A DNA stretch of 64,000 bases from Ypsolopha sequella. Lineage: Eukaryota > Arthropoda > Insecta > Lepidoptera > Ypsolophidae. Of this stretch, positions 34,420-46,625 are shown piece by piece. The stretch covers positions 13,009,501 to 13,073,500 of the forward strand of contig OW203992.1 in assembly GCA_934047225.1 (NCBI GenBank). The letters are read 5' to 3'. The stretch's first letter is position 1. The number at the start of each line of letters is the position of its first letter. Both the position numbers and the translations under genes were made by a program. The notes under the pieces were generated by a model. It did no database searches and was not told the DNA's origin. It saw nothing but the letters and a program-made list of their open reading frames with translations.

Positions 34420-34560
34420 CTCGGCGAGCACTGGCTGGCGGCGCGCGCAGCACCGGTGAACCTGCCCACTCAAGGTGGGCCGGAGCCCCGCCGGCCCCGC
34501 CGACCCTGCCTCACCGCCCTCATCTTAACACATCGCAGACTCACTAGCTGCAGCTTTCGA
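34420..34560 (-). promoter_or_regulatory. gbb: gbb 5' UTR/promoter-proximal GC-rich segment
   Basis: Immediately upstream of the gbb start; strongly GC-rich (for example gcccgccggccccgccgacc-like text) against A+T-rich surroundings. Probably 5' UTR or core promoter; no defined element was identified. Confidence 0.4.
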
Positions 34561-34772
34561 TAACATAAACATTTTGCGTCTCAAACAAACGTACGTACGG
34601 TTTGGTCTCAAAGTAACAATGGCTACAAATCACGTATCACAAAGTTATGAGATATTTCTGATGATTTACGTTTTATTTTTTTTGCATCGTTATCATTAAA
34701 GTTTCCATATCGATAATCAATACCAATGTTCTTATTCAAAGCAAAAAACAAACACCAATCAACTTACATAAT

Positions 34773-34933
34773 GGTGTCGATTCGGTGCACCACGACTTAT
34801 TTGACAGGACTAACCGTATTTTAAGCATCCTGTCTTTGTCTTTTCGATATAAAAAGAAAAAGACAGGCTTAAATTAAGTTTAGTCTAGTCAAATAAGTCA
34901 AAACGTGTTACACCGAATCGACACTATTATCTA
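34773..34933. mobile_element. MITE family A, copy 3
   Basis: Ends ggtgtcgattcggtgcacca and acaccgaatcgacactatt; inner ctgtctttgtcttttcgat pairs with agaaaaagacagg. About 350 bp upstream of the gbb start codon. Confidence 0.85.
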
Positions 34934-35011
34934 TACGTACATAATTCCCCTGATTACGACCTCTTAGAGCATTTAAGTTGTTTTAATATTCAAAGGACAA
35001 CCCCATCAGGG

Positions 35012-36070
35012 GTCCAAATTAGGGATTATGATTTCTCGAGGTTTTTTATTTCTCGGGTCTCGAGAATTCTCGACCTCGATTTCTCGGGTCGTCCCGGGAA
35101 ATCGAGAAATTTGTATTTACTACTTTACTTTAGTTTAATAAATAAAAATGCCGGTAATGTACATTTTTTTTTACTAAAAGGAACAAAAACCAACCAAGTC
35201 TCTTAAATTACTTCGATAAAAACAGATATTTTTTAATGTTAAAAAACTTTACTTACATTATTAAAAACAGTTATTTTTAACCAATTAAATATTATAAGAA
35301 ATAAAATAATAATGAAACCTTCTGTCTCAAACAAACAATTAAAAATCTCTAAAAACAATTCACATAACTTCTTTATGAACTAAAATAAATAGTTAGATAA
35401 GTGGGAACTTATCTCTCTCCAACAACAAAAACAAAAATAATCAAATATATTTTTGAACAAAATACAACAAATTTAATACAAATCTGATCAATATTTTTTT
35501 TATGATCTATTTAGGTTTTAAAGTGATTAATTACAAAACCTTTTTTTTTTATTTTCAGCAACTACTTACTTCTAATAAAATATGCCTTTAGAAAAACTAA
35601 AGCATTAATGGTCTTATCTGATAGCCGGCTCCGTATTTTAGTGACCACATTTCCACCCATTGAAAAGACTCGTTCATTTTCAGTTGAAGTTGGCTTGACT
35701 GAAAGTAATGCTTTGTATAAGGTTTCCAAATTTGGGGACCTTTTGCCAGATTTTTCAAATAGTAAAAACTCTTTTTTTACGATTGATTTTGAGAGCGCTA
35801 CGGTGGCTGACTCTTCATTGCTCAAAATACCTTTGATAGCATTCTCTAACTGAGTTTCAAAGTTGTCGGGTTCTGACTGGCTTACGCTAACTTGGACGAC
35901 TTCTGGATCATCAAATTGCCGATATCTAGGTATTTTTTATAGCTTCATTGTAAAATCATAATGTCTCGCTGTCTCGACTTTTCTCGAGCTGAATTTCTCG
36001 AGATCGAGAAAAGTCAAATTCCCGGGAAATCCCGGGACGAGAATTCCCGGGTCAAAACTCTAGTCCAAAT
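35012..36070 (-). mobile_element. hAT transposon with perfect 8 bp target duplication
   Basis: The element is 35020-36062. It is flanked by identical GTCCAAAT at 35012-35019 and 36063-36070. Ends are TAGGGATTATG and CAAAACTCTA, with subterminal ctcgag/cccggg-rich arms. On the - strand (35825-35562) it keeps a hAT C-terminal dimerisation segment: SVKPTSTENERVFSMGGNVV, TKIRSRLSDKTINALVFLK. The rest of the transposase is gone, so the copy is non-autonomous. It lies between gbb and CWC15. Confidence 0.88.
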
Positions 36071-36583
36071 ATAACTTATAATTGTGTATTTTTTATTTAT
36101 ATTCAATTACTCATCTTAAAATATCATTTAATTAAGATTCAAGTTAATTTTCATTAGAGATTCCCCAATTCCAAAATCATACAAATTTAAACTAAAAACA
36201 CATTCAAAGAGAAAAAACAAACATTACACTCATTAGAGTCATTAGTACCCTAACAATTAAGACTTGTTAAATTGTTATAAATTAAGTCAAGACATGGTGG
36301 CGGCTGTCAGGCCGGATGATAGTCAGTTATTAACTAATGTAATGATGCAAGTGCAGTATCTGTGACTGATCACACTACTGCCATTGTACTGAACATATAT
36401 AAACATATAGATACAATACATATACATAGAGGAAGTATGATTTATTGTTTGTACTACACCGACGATAATCACCAGTCTTTTTTCACGATACTGACGAAGT
36501 GTTCAATCAGATGTAATTGATCCAACAAGAATACTTGAGAATAGCAATTAAAAAAAACTCTATGATATCCATTATTACGGCTC

Positions 36584-36589
36584 TTTATT
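36584..36589 (-). terminator. candidate poly(A) signal of CWC15
   Basis: AATAAA on the - strand about 26 nt past the CWC15 stop codon. Very close to the stop, which would give a short 3' UTR; downstream alternatives are possible. Confidence 0.45.
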
Positions 36590-36614
36590 GTGACAAAATT
36601 TAATAGAAATGAAA

Positions 36615-36752
36615 TTATTTAATATACTTTTCCATGAACTTCTTGTGAAACTCAGATCTGAGTGAATCGTTGATGAAGTTGTTTCCTTTCTTCTGGGGCT
36701 CGGATCGCGCGCAGTTTTTAAACACGACGTCGTCATCCCAGCGTCTCTTTAC
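36615..36752 (-). CDS. Cwc15: CWC15 coding exon 4
   Basis: Acceptor ttgcgcag|[23 protein letters not shown], ending [10 protein letters not shown] and TAA. The C-terminal block is nearly invariant in the family. Confidence 0.95.
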   Translation of the reverse strand, partial: VKRRWDDDVVFKNCARSEPQKKGNNFINDSLRSEFHKKFMEKYIK

Positions 36753-39700
36753 CTGCGCAAAAATGGACACCATCATTGGACACCATAAAACTATATAGAG
36801 AGTACGTCCAGGCGCGGATCCAGAATTTCGCTCAGGGGGGGGCACTTTCTCTAACTTTCTGTTCATGACACTTGGAATTTTTATATTATGTACATTCTTC
36901 ATGGCGCAGGAGGAGGGAAATCGTCCCCATGGCCCCTCCTTGTATACCGCAATGCAGGAGTGATCAAGGGTGCAATTGTGTAAGAAAATCGTATTCATAT
37001 GACAGCTTAAAACTAGTTAAAACGTACGGTTCCAATTGTCAAACTGCTATTCGCCTAAGCAAATTACCAAGTTTGACAAATTGAAATTGTACGTTTTACG
37101 TCGTACGTTTCTTACACAATTCCAGGGCAGCTTGAAAATACCAATCATTTACCACATACTTACATTTCAAATTATTTTTCTTTTTAAAACGTTCTTCTAA
37201 GATTTCCCGATTTTTCCCGAGGTCCTGTTAATTCTACATCAACATTTCATCTTGTCCTGTACTTTCTTTCAAAACTTTTTTCTCATTTCTCGGTCTACTT
37301 GTTTTGGAGATAAGAAATGCTACTCTTTCGAAGTACCTCAAAATTAAAAAACGGAACCCTTATAGGTTAAATTTGTTGTCCGTCTGTCAAGACCCTTTTG
37401 CTCGGGCCCCGTGTAAGATATCAAGTTGAAACTGATAGGTACCTCCTAACTCCTACAGAAGTCTAATGGCCCCATGGTGCTGTAAAAACATCAGGCTTCT
37501 AACTAAATGCGAAAAAGTTATTGCCCTTTACATAATCAATTTCATACAAATTTGTTCACCATGGAATCCTATAGAGCCCTTCCAGTCGACTCTAGAAAAC
37601 TTGAAATTTCGTTCACAGGTAGATCTTATAGCAAGCACATGTTTAGGAAAAAATATGAAAATAACCAATATTTAATTATTTTGGAAGTTATTAATTTCCA
37701 ACATAATGAGACCCTCTAGATATAGGCTCGGTTGGCGATCATTGAACCTTGTTCCTGGTCCCTGGCCGGGTCTTCGGTATGGGTTCGGGCGGTTGATTGG
37801 ATTTCACCTTGTACAATATATATTTTACCTATAACTTTAATCGTATATATATTGCTACATAAATTAAATACACCTTTAATCTAGTCCATGTACATTTATT
37901 ATTTTATTACATATATTTTTATTAGATTAAATTTGACGTGTAAAAAGCGTATTATATATATACCTACTTTGCAAAACAAACTATTTGAATTTGAATTTGA
38001 ATACATAGAGTTGAATAGGTCGTAAATGTCAAGTATTCGTTCATACCGTTTTGTTACTAAAATAAAAAGAAAAAAATAATGAAAAAATTACTTCAAGGTT
38101 CCGTAACCGTATTCTGTGGTGGCGTGGAACCCTTTGTGCGCAAGCCCGACTTGCAATTAGCCATTTTTTTTTCTGATTTGACATTATAGAAGCCGTAGTA
38201 CCTAAAACGTATTCAGTGAAAATTTCAAGTGACTACCTATTACTGCTGAAGCTGTAGAGTGTATAAAATAATAGTAGTTTATGCTACAAGGGCGAAAAGG
38301 AATAAATCACGAGGACGATTTAAAACACGAGCGTAGCGAGTGTTTTAAACGTAACCGAGTGATTTATTGCTCTTACGCCCGTGTATCATCTACGTTTTTC
38401 AATGCATAGTGTGAGGAAATAAAACAAATATAATCTTGTGAACTTTAAATTATGATTGGCTCAAAAGGACTGAATCCAGAGCCGTTAAACAGTGGAAAAA
38501 AAAAATGTATAACATTTATGGTACACAGGAAAGGCTGCAGGTTAGCCAACCATTGTAAATTAAAAAAAAATAATAATAATAAAGCCCTCGGGGCAAAATA
38601 ATCGACTTTCTGTTCGGTTCTGATGCATAAAAAGTGGGCCTTTACGAGCACTTGCATTGAAAATATATTTATTATTATAATTAATATTGATTTAGACTGA
38701 CAGACTTTAAAAGAAATATGTAACTGAACTGTTTTGTTACAATTAAAATCAATATTAATTGCAATAATAAATAGATTTGCAATTTCAGTGTACGCAACTG
38801 TACCAACAAAACATACGTAGTACATACATACATATACTCACGCCTGACTCCCAGAGGGGTAGGCAGACACTACAGGTTTCCATCTGCTACGATCCTGACA
38901 CACGTCTTTCACCTTTCTTTTTCTCACCAGACAACACATATGTGTACATGTTGTTTTAACATACTTCTACATGTCATAGTAAAACAGCTCCTCTATTTTG
39001 TATCTTTGGTTGCCAACTGGACTGGGTGCCTATCATTAAAAATATAGATAAAAACGGAACTTTCAAAATTGCCTTTAGTGGTATTGAACTATTTACGAAC
39101 CGTATAGTCACTTCAAGTGCGAACATATCCTTAGACAACCGGAATTCGATAGTATATCTATGTTTTTGATGATCCAGTCCAGTTGGCAACTAACGATACA
39201 TAATAGGTTCTCAGCTTACAATTGGCATAGATTAAATTATTTTAAGGTGTGTTAATTCGAAAACCATTTCGAGATTTAGGTTTAAAAAGCCATATTTTCG
39301 AAGTTTTGGACTAAAAAACCTCATGATGCTGAATATTTTTACGAAAAAGCTGCAACTTCCATTTGCCCTTGTGTGAAGTCACTTGATTGATGGCTGTTTA
39401 GAAATGTGTCCTTTGCTATCAAGATAAATTTATAATAATTTGCTTCAGACTAATTTGACAGCTAGATGACAGATGAGTAGACAGACAGAGACAGACCACT
39501 TTTTTATAAGCAATCACACATCACAATCAGGTCAATCAGTATAATGTCTAAAATTCTCAAGTGACAAGGTCATCGGACAATTCTTTAAAAAATCATGAAA
39601 AAATAATGGTCAATATATATAGCAAAATAATGAAAACCATGTCCTAAAATGACGTAAATTCTCCGAAAAAAATTAAAAATAAAATCTTTTAAAAATTAAG

Positions 39701-42700
39701 CTATGGGAATTGGTACCATTTGGGTGGACTACTTCGGGACTATTTTTTGACACCAAGTTCAAACTGAAAAACGTAAGCGTTCTGCGAAAATCAGAAAATG
39801 TGAAACTTCACATATTTACTCTGGTATAATCCTCACCAAGGTTGAGGCTGAGGTCCTCCTTGAAGGACTATTTTTGAGATTCTGCATGGCGTCATGACTA
39901 TGTATGGATTATTTTTTGGAATTAAAACCTAGTTGGTACTACGCGCCGTTTGCTCGCATGAGTGGCGCGGATTATACTGTGACCTTCACACATTCTTCTT
40001 TTTTTCGTCAATATTTACGATTCGAAAACCGTTTTGAGGAATAGCTTTCCTTAACCGTTTCTGGTACACAGAGTGGTCCAAAAGGAGACGACAAAAATTT
40101 TTTTTTAGATTCCTCATGCCTGGGTGTATCCGAATATAACCCAAGTATGTTCCGCGATTTTTAGCAGTTAAGAAGTTATGATTTTTTAAATGTGTATTTG
40201 CGAATTTTCTACCGGAGCAACTTGAAAAAATCATAACTTGTTTATTAGTAAGACTTTTTGGATTTTTTTTTTTCTCAAACATGATTGTCTTGATTTACTC
40301 TTTGACACGTTATAATCAACTACACAACATTCTTCATTACAAGTTACCGATAAAAGGGTAGAAAGTGAAAATTTTAGGTTTTAGTTGGACGGAGTTAAGT
40401 TTTCAAAATTCTATTAAAAATACAAAATGGATGTATCATAGGTTTAAACTACTTTTAAAAACTTAAACAATTTATTAGCTTACCAAATAATAAAAAGAAA
40501 ATTGTTCGTAATAGGCAATTTTTCGATGAAATCGGCTTCCAAACTTATTTAGGTCAAAATGAGCTAAGAAAAAATTGTGTCCGGTAACATTGTTTTAGCT
40601 TTTTTTATGGCCACCATTAGTAAGGCATCATCAAAAGCATTGAAATAATCTTAAATTGAACGATCAGTAACACATAAAAACCATTTTACAAAAAAAAACT
40701 GGTATTTGTATCAATTCGATGTAACACAACTTAACTTATTTGACAAGACTAACCTTATTTTAAGCATCCTGTCTTTTTCTTTTTTTATCGAAAAGACAAG
40801 GGCAGAACACATAAATTAAGTTTAGTCCTGTCAAATAAGTTAAGATGTGCTTCACCGAATCGGTACCATTGTGTGTTATGATGACCTAAAACTAATTAAT
40901 TGGCTGTAAACTGAAAATGTTCAAATTAAATACACAATCGGCAACGTCTTAAAAAAATATTTTTTAATCTACGGAAAGCGTTTGAATTTTCTGTGACTTT
41001 TGTTGCAGCTTCTCTTAATTTTCGTCTCAGTTCTTCTTCGGAGTTAGTCTCCCGAGCTTAGACTATTTCCTTGGTGCCTTAGATGCCTTAAAAAAAGTGG
41101 CCATAAAAAAAGCTAAAACAATTTATTCGGACACAATTTTTTTCTTAGCTCGTTTTCACCTAAATAAGTTTTGAAGCCGATTTCATCGAAAAATTGCCCA
41201 TTACGAACAATTTTTTTTTTTATTGTTTGGTAAGCTAATAAATTGCTCAAGTTTTTAAAAATAGTTTGAACCTATAATACATCCATTTTTTATTGTTAAG
41301 AGAATTTTGAAAACTTAACTCCGTCCAACTCAAACCTAAAACTTTCACTTTCGACCCTTTTTTCGGTAACTTGTAAAGGGGTAAAATAGGGGATGAAAGT
41401 TTGTATGAAAGTCCGTCAGTTTTGAAGTTAGGATCATCAAACTTTGTGTTTTGGCTGATAATTGAAAATTAATTTACAATTTATTTTTTTATTATTTACC
41501 ATTTACACAAAAGTATAACAGAAAATAATAATAGCAGCTAAAAACCACAAAGGTTTAAACTTGTACTATCGTGAGTCACTTAGCTACGAGAGCAAAATAA
41601 TAATTTGGCACTTTGCTTACAATAAACAGCTAATATTATGAATGTATACATAGTAATTTGTTATCTTTTAATGGAGCTAGGTAAGCGAAAAAATTTAAAA
41701 AAACGTAGAATAGATAGTTATGATGAATTATTTGAATCAAGAAAATGTTTTTTTAATTTAGACTTAATATTAATAGGAGTTAAACTATTGCAAAGATCGG
41801 TAGGTAAGCTATTGATAAGCCGAGGCACCATAAAACCGGTTGTTCGCTCGCCATACGCATTGTTAGCGCGCTGTGTGAGAAGCCGTTTTTAACAACAGCC
41901 CAAGTGTTTTCAGCGTTTCAGCGTTTTTGATAATTCCACCCCTGAAGGGGTAAAAAGGGGAATAAAATTGTGTATGGAAAGTCTTTAATTTTCAATGAAA
42001 AAATCAGTAAATTAATTATTTATTTATTATTATGGTTGGAAACTAACGCAACATTATATCGGTGTTGTTGGTATTTCAACCCTTAAGGGGCTGAAAAGGG
42101 GGATGACATTTTGTGTTCAAGTTGTACATAGTAAAAATAATGTACACGTGTATCGTGTTATCACTAAGCCTCTACTGCCGTCCGTTTATCCGTCTGTATG
42201 TCTGTCTAGTTGTCTACCACGAGCAAATCTCAACTATCTGGAAATGGTTGAGAAACTTGTGGATAGGTCTCATGGCGTAATTTAAGACAAATGACTGAGG
42301 TCCGATGATGAGGTCCTGACAGGTTCAATGAAACTCCTCAACAGGCGTCGATAAGATGATCGTATTTGGGTTCTTTCCAAAAATGGGGAGTTGATTGACT
42401 CGAAAATTGGGACACATACTCTTCAAATAAAATTAATAAGGCTTCGAAAATCCTACACGGCATGATAGACGGGCGCACGGCGTGCAGCAGGGTGGTTCTG
42501 TTTTAAAACCATACTACTCACATCCCGGAGATTAGTTAAGTTTTATGGAGAATTTCGTCCTTATTGCTTTTTTTGGGATATTGTCAGTTGTATATTCAAC
42601 TGAACGGGAGTGAGAGCACTTATAATGTTTGTTTCTGAAAAAAAAAAAATTGTTTCCTGTAGGCCACGCGGGCGAAGCCGCGGGCAGAAGCTAGTTTGAC

Positions 42701-42871
42701 ATAAATTGCACATTGAAGTAAAAAAAAACCGACAATATTTTTTACCGTGTGGACTATTCTTAACCATTTCATATTTTTTGGTATAATTAATTAAAATTGA
42801 TTTTCATGAAGTTTTCAAAAATGAGGATTACACCGTGAAGGACGCCGTACTTTGGGCACAAATACACGCTA

Positions 42872-42908
<37 letters not shown>

Positions 42909-44822
42909 ATAGAAAGGAAGTACAGGCCAACATGGTTATAGCTGATTAGGTAAAGATTACAGGAACAAAAGTTAAGATATTATGGGTTCAATACTCAGTG
43001 GGAGCCGTGAATTGTTTGCCAAGCGCTACCATTTTAGCTACTTGTTTTTGTCACACTAATGTTTGTTATTTACCATTTTTAAGGGTTCATACCACCCGTA
43101 TTGTGTTGGTACGAAACGCTTTGTGCGCGAGTCCGACTCACACTTGCCCAAATTATAAAATGTCTCAATGTTTGTGTGCAAATCTCCTTATGAGGGGTTG
43201 AAGGGTGAAAGATAGTTTTTTTTTTTTTGTTATTTGTGTGCTAAACCTAGCCTGCATACCAAATTTCAGCTTTCTAGAACTTCAGTAAGTACCCTTGAGG
43301 ATTTGATGATCATGAATGAGTGAGTCAGTGACTGACGAAATCAACATATTTTAGGTATTAATAAAATCACCACAATAAAGAATGTTGTCCAAAGGGAATA
43401 CACAGAATGGATGCATTATAAAAACAATCCTGACCAACCTTTAAGTCATTTCTTTGTCCTGCTGCTGAAAAGTTTAGTAGCGGGTTTCCTGAGAGTATAT
43501 TTTCCATACGGATCCTTTCTTCTTCTTGTTTCTTTTCAGCTTCCTAAAAATTAAATATAATAGTAATATTAACCCGTTGACTGCTGAAGTTGTTTTCAAA
43601 GTCAAAGTACACTTGCGAGCTTTAAACTGGAATCACCTAAACGGGGGTTGTTCAAAACAATTTTAACAATTTTCATGCAATAAAATTATTGAATGTGGTA
43701 TGTCATTTGAAAGGTAATTTTATTGGCTTTCAACCTCTTTCGATATCATAACCAAAACTTATTCAGCTTATGTCATGGAACGTAAAATGAAAAGTCATTA
43801 GTTTTTAAAATAAAACAAAATATGGTTTGGAAGTTCAGAAACCTTACAAATCAATCAAAAATCTTTAAAAACGTAGAAAATGTTTTAAGCGTTTTATACA
43901 GCTTTTCATGAAAGCCAAAGTCCAGCAAGTGGACATCTGTACTTTTGTTATTCTTATGATTGTAAGCCCTTGCTGGAATTTACTAAACATGTTGATGGAT
44001 TACAACATGTCGCCAAAGTCTAGAGTGATGTGATTGAATGAAAGTAAATTAACAATGTGCAGATGATATTTCTGTCGACCATCATGTAGGCACTGCATAA
44101 TTTCAGACCTGTACATAGAGTCTGTTTATTTTAATGAATGTGTATTGGGATTTTGCCTTGTAATGCTATTGATCCGCACAATCATGCCAAACCCGTTTTC
44201 ATAGTGGAGCAAATGATTACAAATGCTCAGTTGAGTCATCGACAACATCTGAAGCTCATGCATTTGAATAGTTATAGGAGTGAAAACCACACACCAGTAA
44301 AACCTGTCAACAACACTATCTGGTGCATCTGTAATATAAACTAACCTTTTTGGCTTGTTCAATGGCTCGTTCTTTTTTAATCTTATTCAATTCTGCTAAC
44401 AATGCTGCAGTATCATCATCAGAGTCATCAGAATCTGAAGAATCACCTTCCAGTGGATCATCAGCATCTAAACTAGCTGCAGGTACTTGGTCAATTTTAG
44501 GTCTTTTGCCAAGAGGTTCTGGTTGCCGTCTAGCCCCAGGTACCTTGATTTCCTTCTCTCGCTCATCAAGTTCCTTACGGAAGTCTCGTGAACGCAGCTC
44601 ATCTGTTGTTCCCTGACCTTGCTCTCTGTAAAAAAAAATGTTAGTCTTCTGCAAAAACAAACAACATAGTAGCTGAGAACCATAGTCTTACCTATATTTT
44701 AGCTTGGTGTGTCCTGGCAAGTCTCTGCTTGAGTACTGGCGAGATATAGCACTCAAATCCTTCTCTCCACGTCCTTGTCCTCCTCTGGCAGGATCGAAGG
44801 TTGGCCTGGCTGCTGTTGTCAT
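36615..44822 (-). CDS. Cwc15: CWC15 spliceosome-associated protein, complete gene (4 exons)
   Basis: Homologue of the Cwf15/CWC15 component of the Prp19/NTC-associated catalytic spliceosome; nuclear. Coding exons, - strand: 44822-44692, 44625-44346, 43543-43439, 36752-36615; phases agree and give 217 residues (human about 229). Signature blocks: N-terminus [34 protein letters not shown], the acidic [50 protein letters not shown], and C-terminus [16 protein letters not shown] then [14 protein letters not shown]. The third intron (6.7 kb) is swollen by repeats. It diverges from RBM39, another splicing factor, with 3.07 kb between start codons. Identity is very strong. Confidence 0.95.
36753..38261 (-). 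other. CWC15 intron 3, unassigned part
   Basis: Contains repeat-like text (for example 37000-37120, tgtaagaaaatcgtattcat with an inverse-like segment at 57540-57620) and a ttgaatttgaatttgaat microsatellite near 37985. No exon was recognised. Confidence 0.4.
38262..38665 (+). repeat. dispersed repeat paired with 8780-9145
   Basis: Reverse complement of 8780-9145 with high similarity; includes gatttattgctcttacgccc and ggctgcaggttagccaacca. Confidence 0.75.
38999..39200. mobile_element. MITE-like element with 25 bp inverted ends
   Basis: Left tgtatctttggttgccaact then ggactgg; right ccagtccagttggcaactaa then cgataca. In CWC15 intron 3. Confidence 0.8.
40380..41350. mobile_element. long inverted-repeat element with nested MITE
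   Basis: About 240 bp arms: 40388-40620 (tggacggagttaagttttca to ttttttatggccac) and 41097-41345 in inverse. The loop holds MITE family A copy 4, so the MITE entered an existing fold-back. Non-coding; in CWC15 intron 3. Confidence 0.8.
40703..40870. mobile_element. MITE family A, copy 4 (nested)
   Basis: tatcaattcgatgtaacaca and ttcaccgaatcggtaccatt ends; inner tttgacaagactaacc and tttagtcctgtcaaat arms. Located in the loop of the larger inverted repeat. Confidence 0.8.
41351..42872. repeat. LINE/Helitron-like repeat-rich intron DNA
   Basis: Recurrent text such as aggggtaaaaaggggaataa, and the 3' motif acgcgggcgaagccgcgggc at 42665-42690, is common in lepidopteran repeats. The open frame at 41638-41892 lies among these and has no recognised domain. 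Confidence 0.45.
42873..42904. repeat. TA dinucleotide microsatellite
   Basis: About 15 consecutive ta units. Confidence 0.92.
43439..43543 (-). CDS. Cwc15: CWC15 coding exon 3
   Basis: Acceptor atttttag|GAA; 35 codons, [20 protein letters not shown] then [15 protein letters not shown]; donor GTTGGT, phase 0. Confidence 0.95.
44346..44625 (-). CDS. Cwc15: CWC15 coding exon 2
   Basis: Acceptor ttttacag|A; encodes [19 protein letters not shown] through the acidic tract to IEQAKK; donor GTTAGT, phase 0. Confidence 0.95.
44692..44822 (-). CDS. Cwc15: CWC15 coding exon 1
   Basis: Starts ATG ACA ACA GCA (MTTAARPTF) at 44822; ends KLKY plus AG at donor GTAAGA, phase 2. No upstream in-frame alternative start is needed. 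Confidence 0.95.
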
Positions 44823-45987
44823 TTTGACTTCTCTGTTTTAACTTTAACCTTTCAGTTGACTATGGTAATCGTGGAGTTTTACACAGTATTCATTTATCGA
44901 CTTTTAAATTATTTTAACGAATTTCGGGAATGTAGGTTTAGATAAAATGCGGAAATGTGAGAAGGAAAAGAGAAATATCATATCACCATCACATCTAAAC
45001 AAAACAAGTTGCAAACGCAAAAAATGCAAATTATTTTAATCGTAATCGGGTCCCTGTTTTGCACGGCAGATTATGCACGACCCGTTTTGTCTGGCCCATT
45101 TTTCATGCCATGTACATAAATATCAGGGTCGTACAAAACTATGCATGCGCTAATTTGTACAGTGGAGACCACATCAAGCTATACACTTGCAGTACGACAT
45201 TAGCCCCTACAGAGAAGAATATAAGATAGGTACAAAGTCCAATGTGTCTTACTTGATGCGGTCTCCACTGTACAGCCTGTTTTGTACAGCCCCGTTTTTG
45301 GAATCCAATAGATGGATTCCAAAAACGGGCCATTCAAAAAGGTTCGTACATAACCATAGACAGTATACTTTTTTTTTTCCCCTAAGTGGAAAGACGAAGG
45401 GATCTTAGCCCATACAGCCATGTCTGACGTTATAGTTATTATCTGTTTATATGCACTATCCTCTTCTGTTGAGGATCATCTGAAAGGTCTGTCCTGTCTT
45501 AGTCACTGACCTGTCGTTTCCGCTATAATGATAGCCTTATAACGCAAATACAACAGGGTTAGAAAAAACACACGAAAAGGCACAGCCCGCACTTTTGTTC
45601 CATTGAACAATACACTACACAGGTTACGGCGATTTTAATTCACAATATTCTATCACTATTGTTGATTAAAACACCCGAAATGCAATATTTTTTCAATAAA
45701 ACAAAAAAACGACGCCACCACATCTTCGCGCCTTTTTTCCAACCCCCTTTTTTTTCTTTAACTAGACTGATAAAGGGCTCTTTGGCCGTATGGAATTCTA
45801 AACGTCAAATATTCCCGCCCTGGCTCAGAGCTGGCAATATCAAAATTTAACAAAATATTGAAATGAAGATTATATGTTTTATTGCGAAATCCATCGCTTT
45901 CAATACTCTGATTATTATTAGAATGCATTACATACTAGAAATCAATCAGAAACAAATTTAAAAGCACAAATATTTTTGAAAAAATTC

Positions 45988-46030
45988 CTCGGGCCAGGAT
46001 TTGAACCCGCGACCTCCTGCTTACATGACA
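45988..46030 (-). repeat. tRNA-derived SINE fragment
   Basis: On the - strand: gcaggaggtcgcgggttcaa then atcctggcccgagg, a B-box and T-arm-like end. No A-box or acceptor-stem partner follows, so it is not a tRNA gene. Confidence 0.5.
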
Positions 46031-46239
46031 AAAAAAATATATATATTTATTTGAATCATGCAGAAGCCGAACTAAACTTAAACTAAGAAACATAATAAAT
46101 CTAAGAAACATAATATATATATATTTTTTTACGTTTTTCAAATTAAAGTAAGAGGGAATGGCTATTATATTGATAATGCCCTGGTTTTCTCAATAGTGTG
46201 AAACTGTACAGAGACAACCAGTCTCTTCGTCGTTTCAGG

Positions 46240-46625
46240 TAGATGAAGCCCTTAAGGCGATATGCGAAAGAAATACGGGTGTTTCTTTTCTGTGTATTTC
46301 ATGAAATACACGGGAAATTATAATTAGTTTCTAGTATATGCATTTTGACTACATATATAATCTAGGGTTTTGAAATTGGATAACATGTATGGATAAATTT
46401 TCCTCGACAGAAATAATTGTTGAAATGAGGTCTTCAAACACACTTTTTTTCCTTCTACAGAACCATCTACAGAACTCCAACATATTTTATTAGGTGTGTT
46501 TTAACAATATCTAGAGATTTGATATTTTGCTAGCTATTTTAGTTTTTTTAATAAAAATATAAAACCAACTTTTTTCCCTTTTGCCCTGAATCCGCCCCTC
46601 TCGCACTCTCTCGCAATAAATAACC
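46240..46625 (+). repeat. dispersed repeat, copy 3 of 3
   Basis: Reverse complement of 118-490 with high similarity from ccttaaggcgatatgcgaaa to gcccctctcgcactctctcg. Confidence 0.65.

Noticed and set aside
34043..34453. 136-residue Gly/Arg-rich open frame on - and three + frames over gbb exon 1
   Set aside because: Shadow frames of a very GC-rich exon; only the frame with SGLYIDNG and DLIMTF continues across splice junctions.
41638..41892. 84-residue open frame in CWC15 intron 3
   Set aside because: Lies within repeat-rich DNA and has no recognisable domain.
45988..46030. possible tRNA on the - strand
   Set aside because: Only the T-arm half is present.
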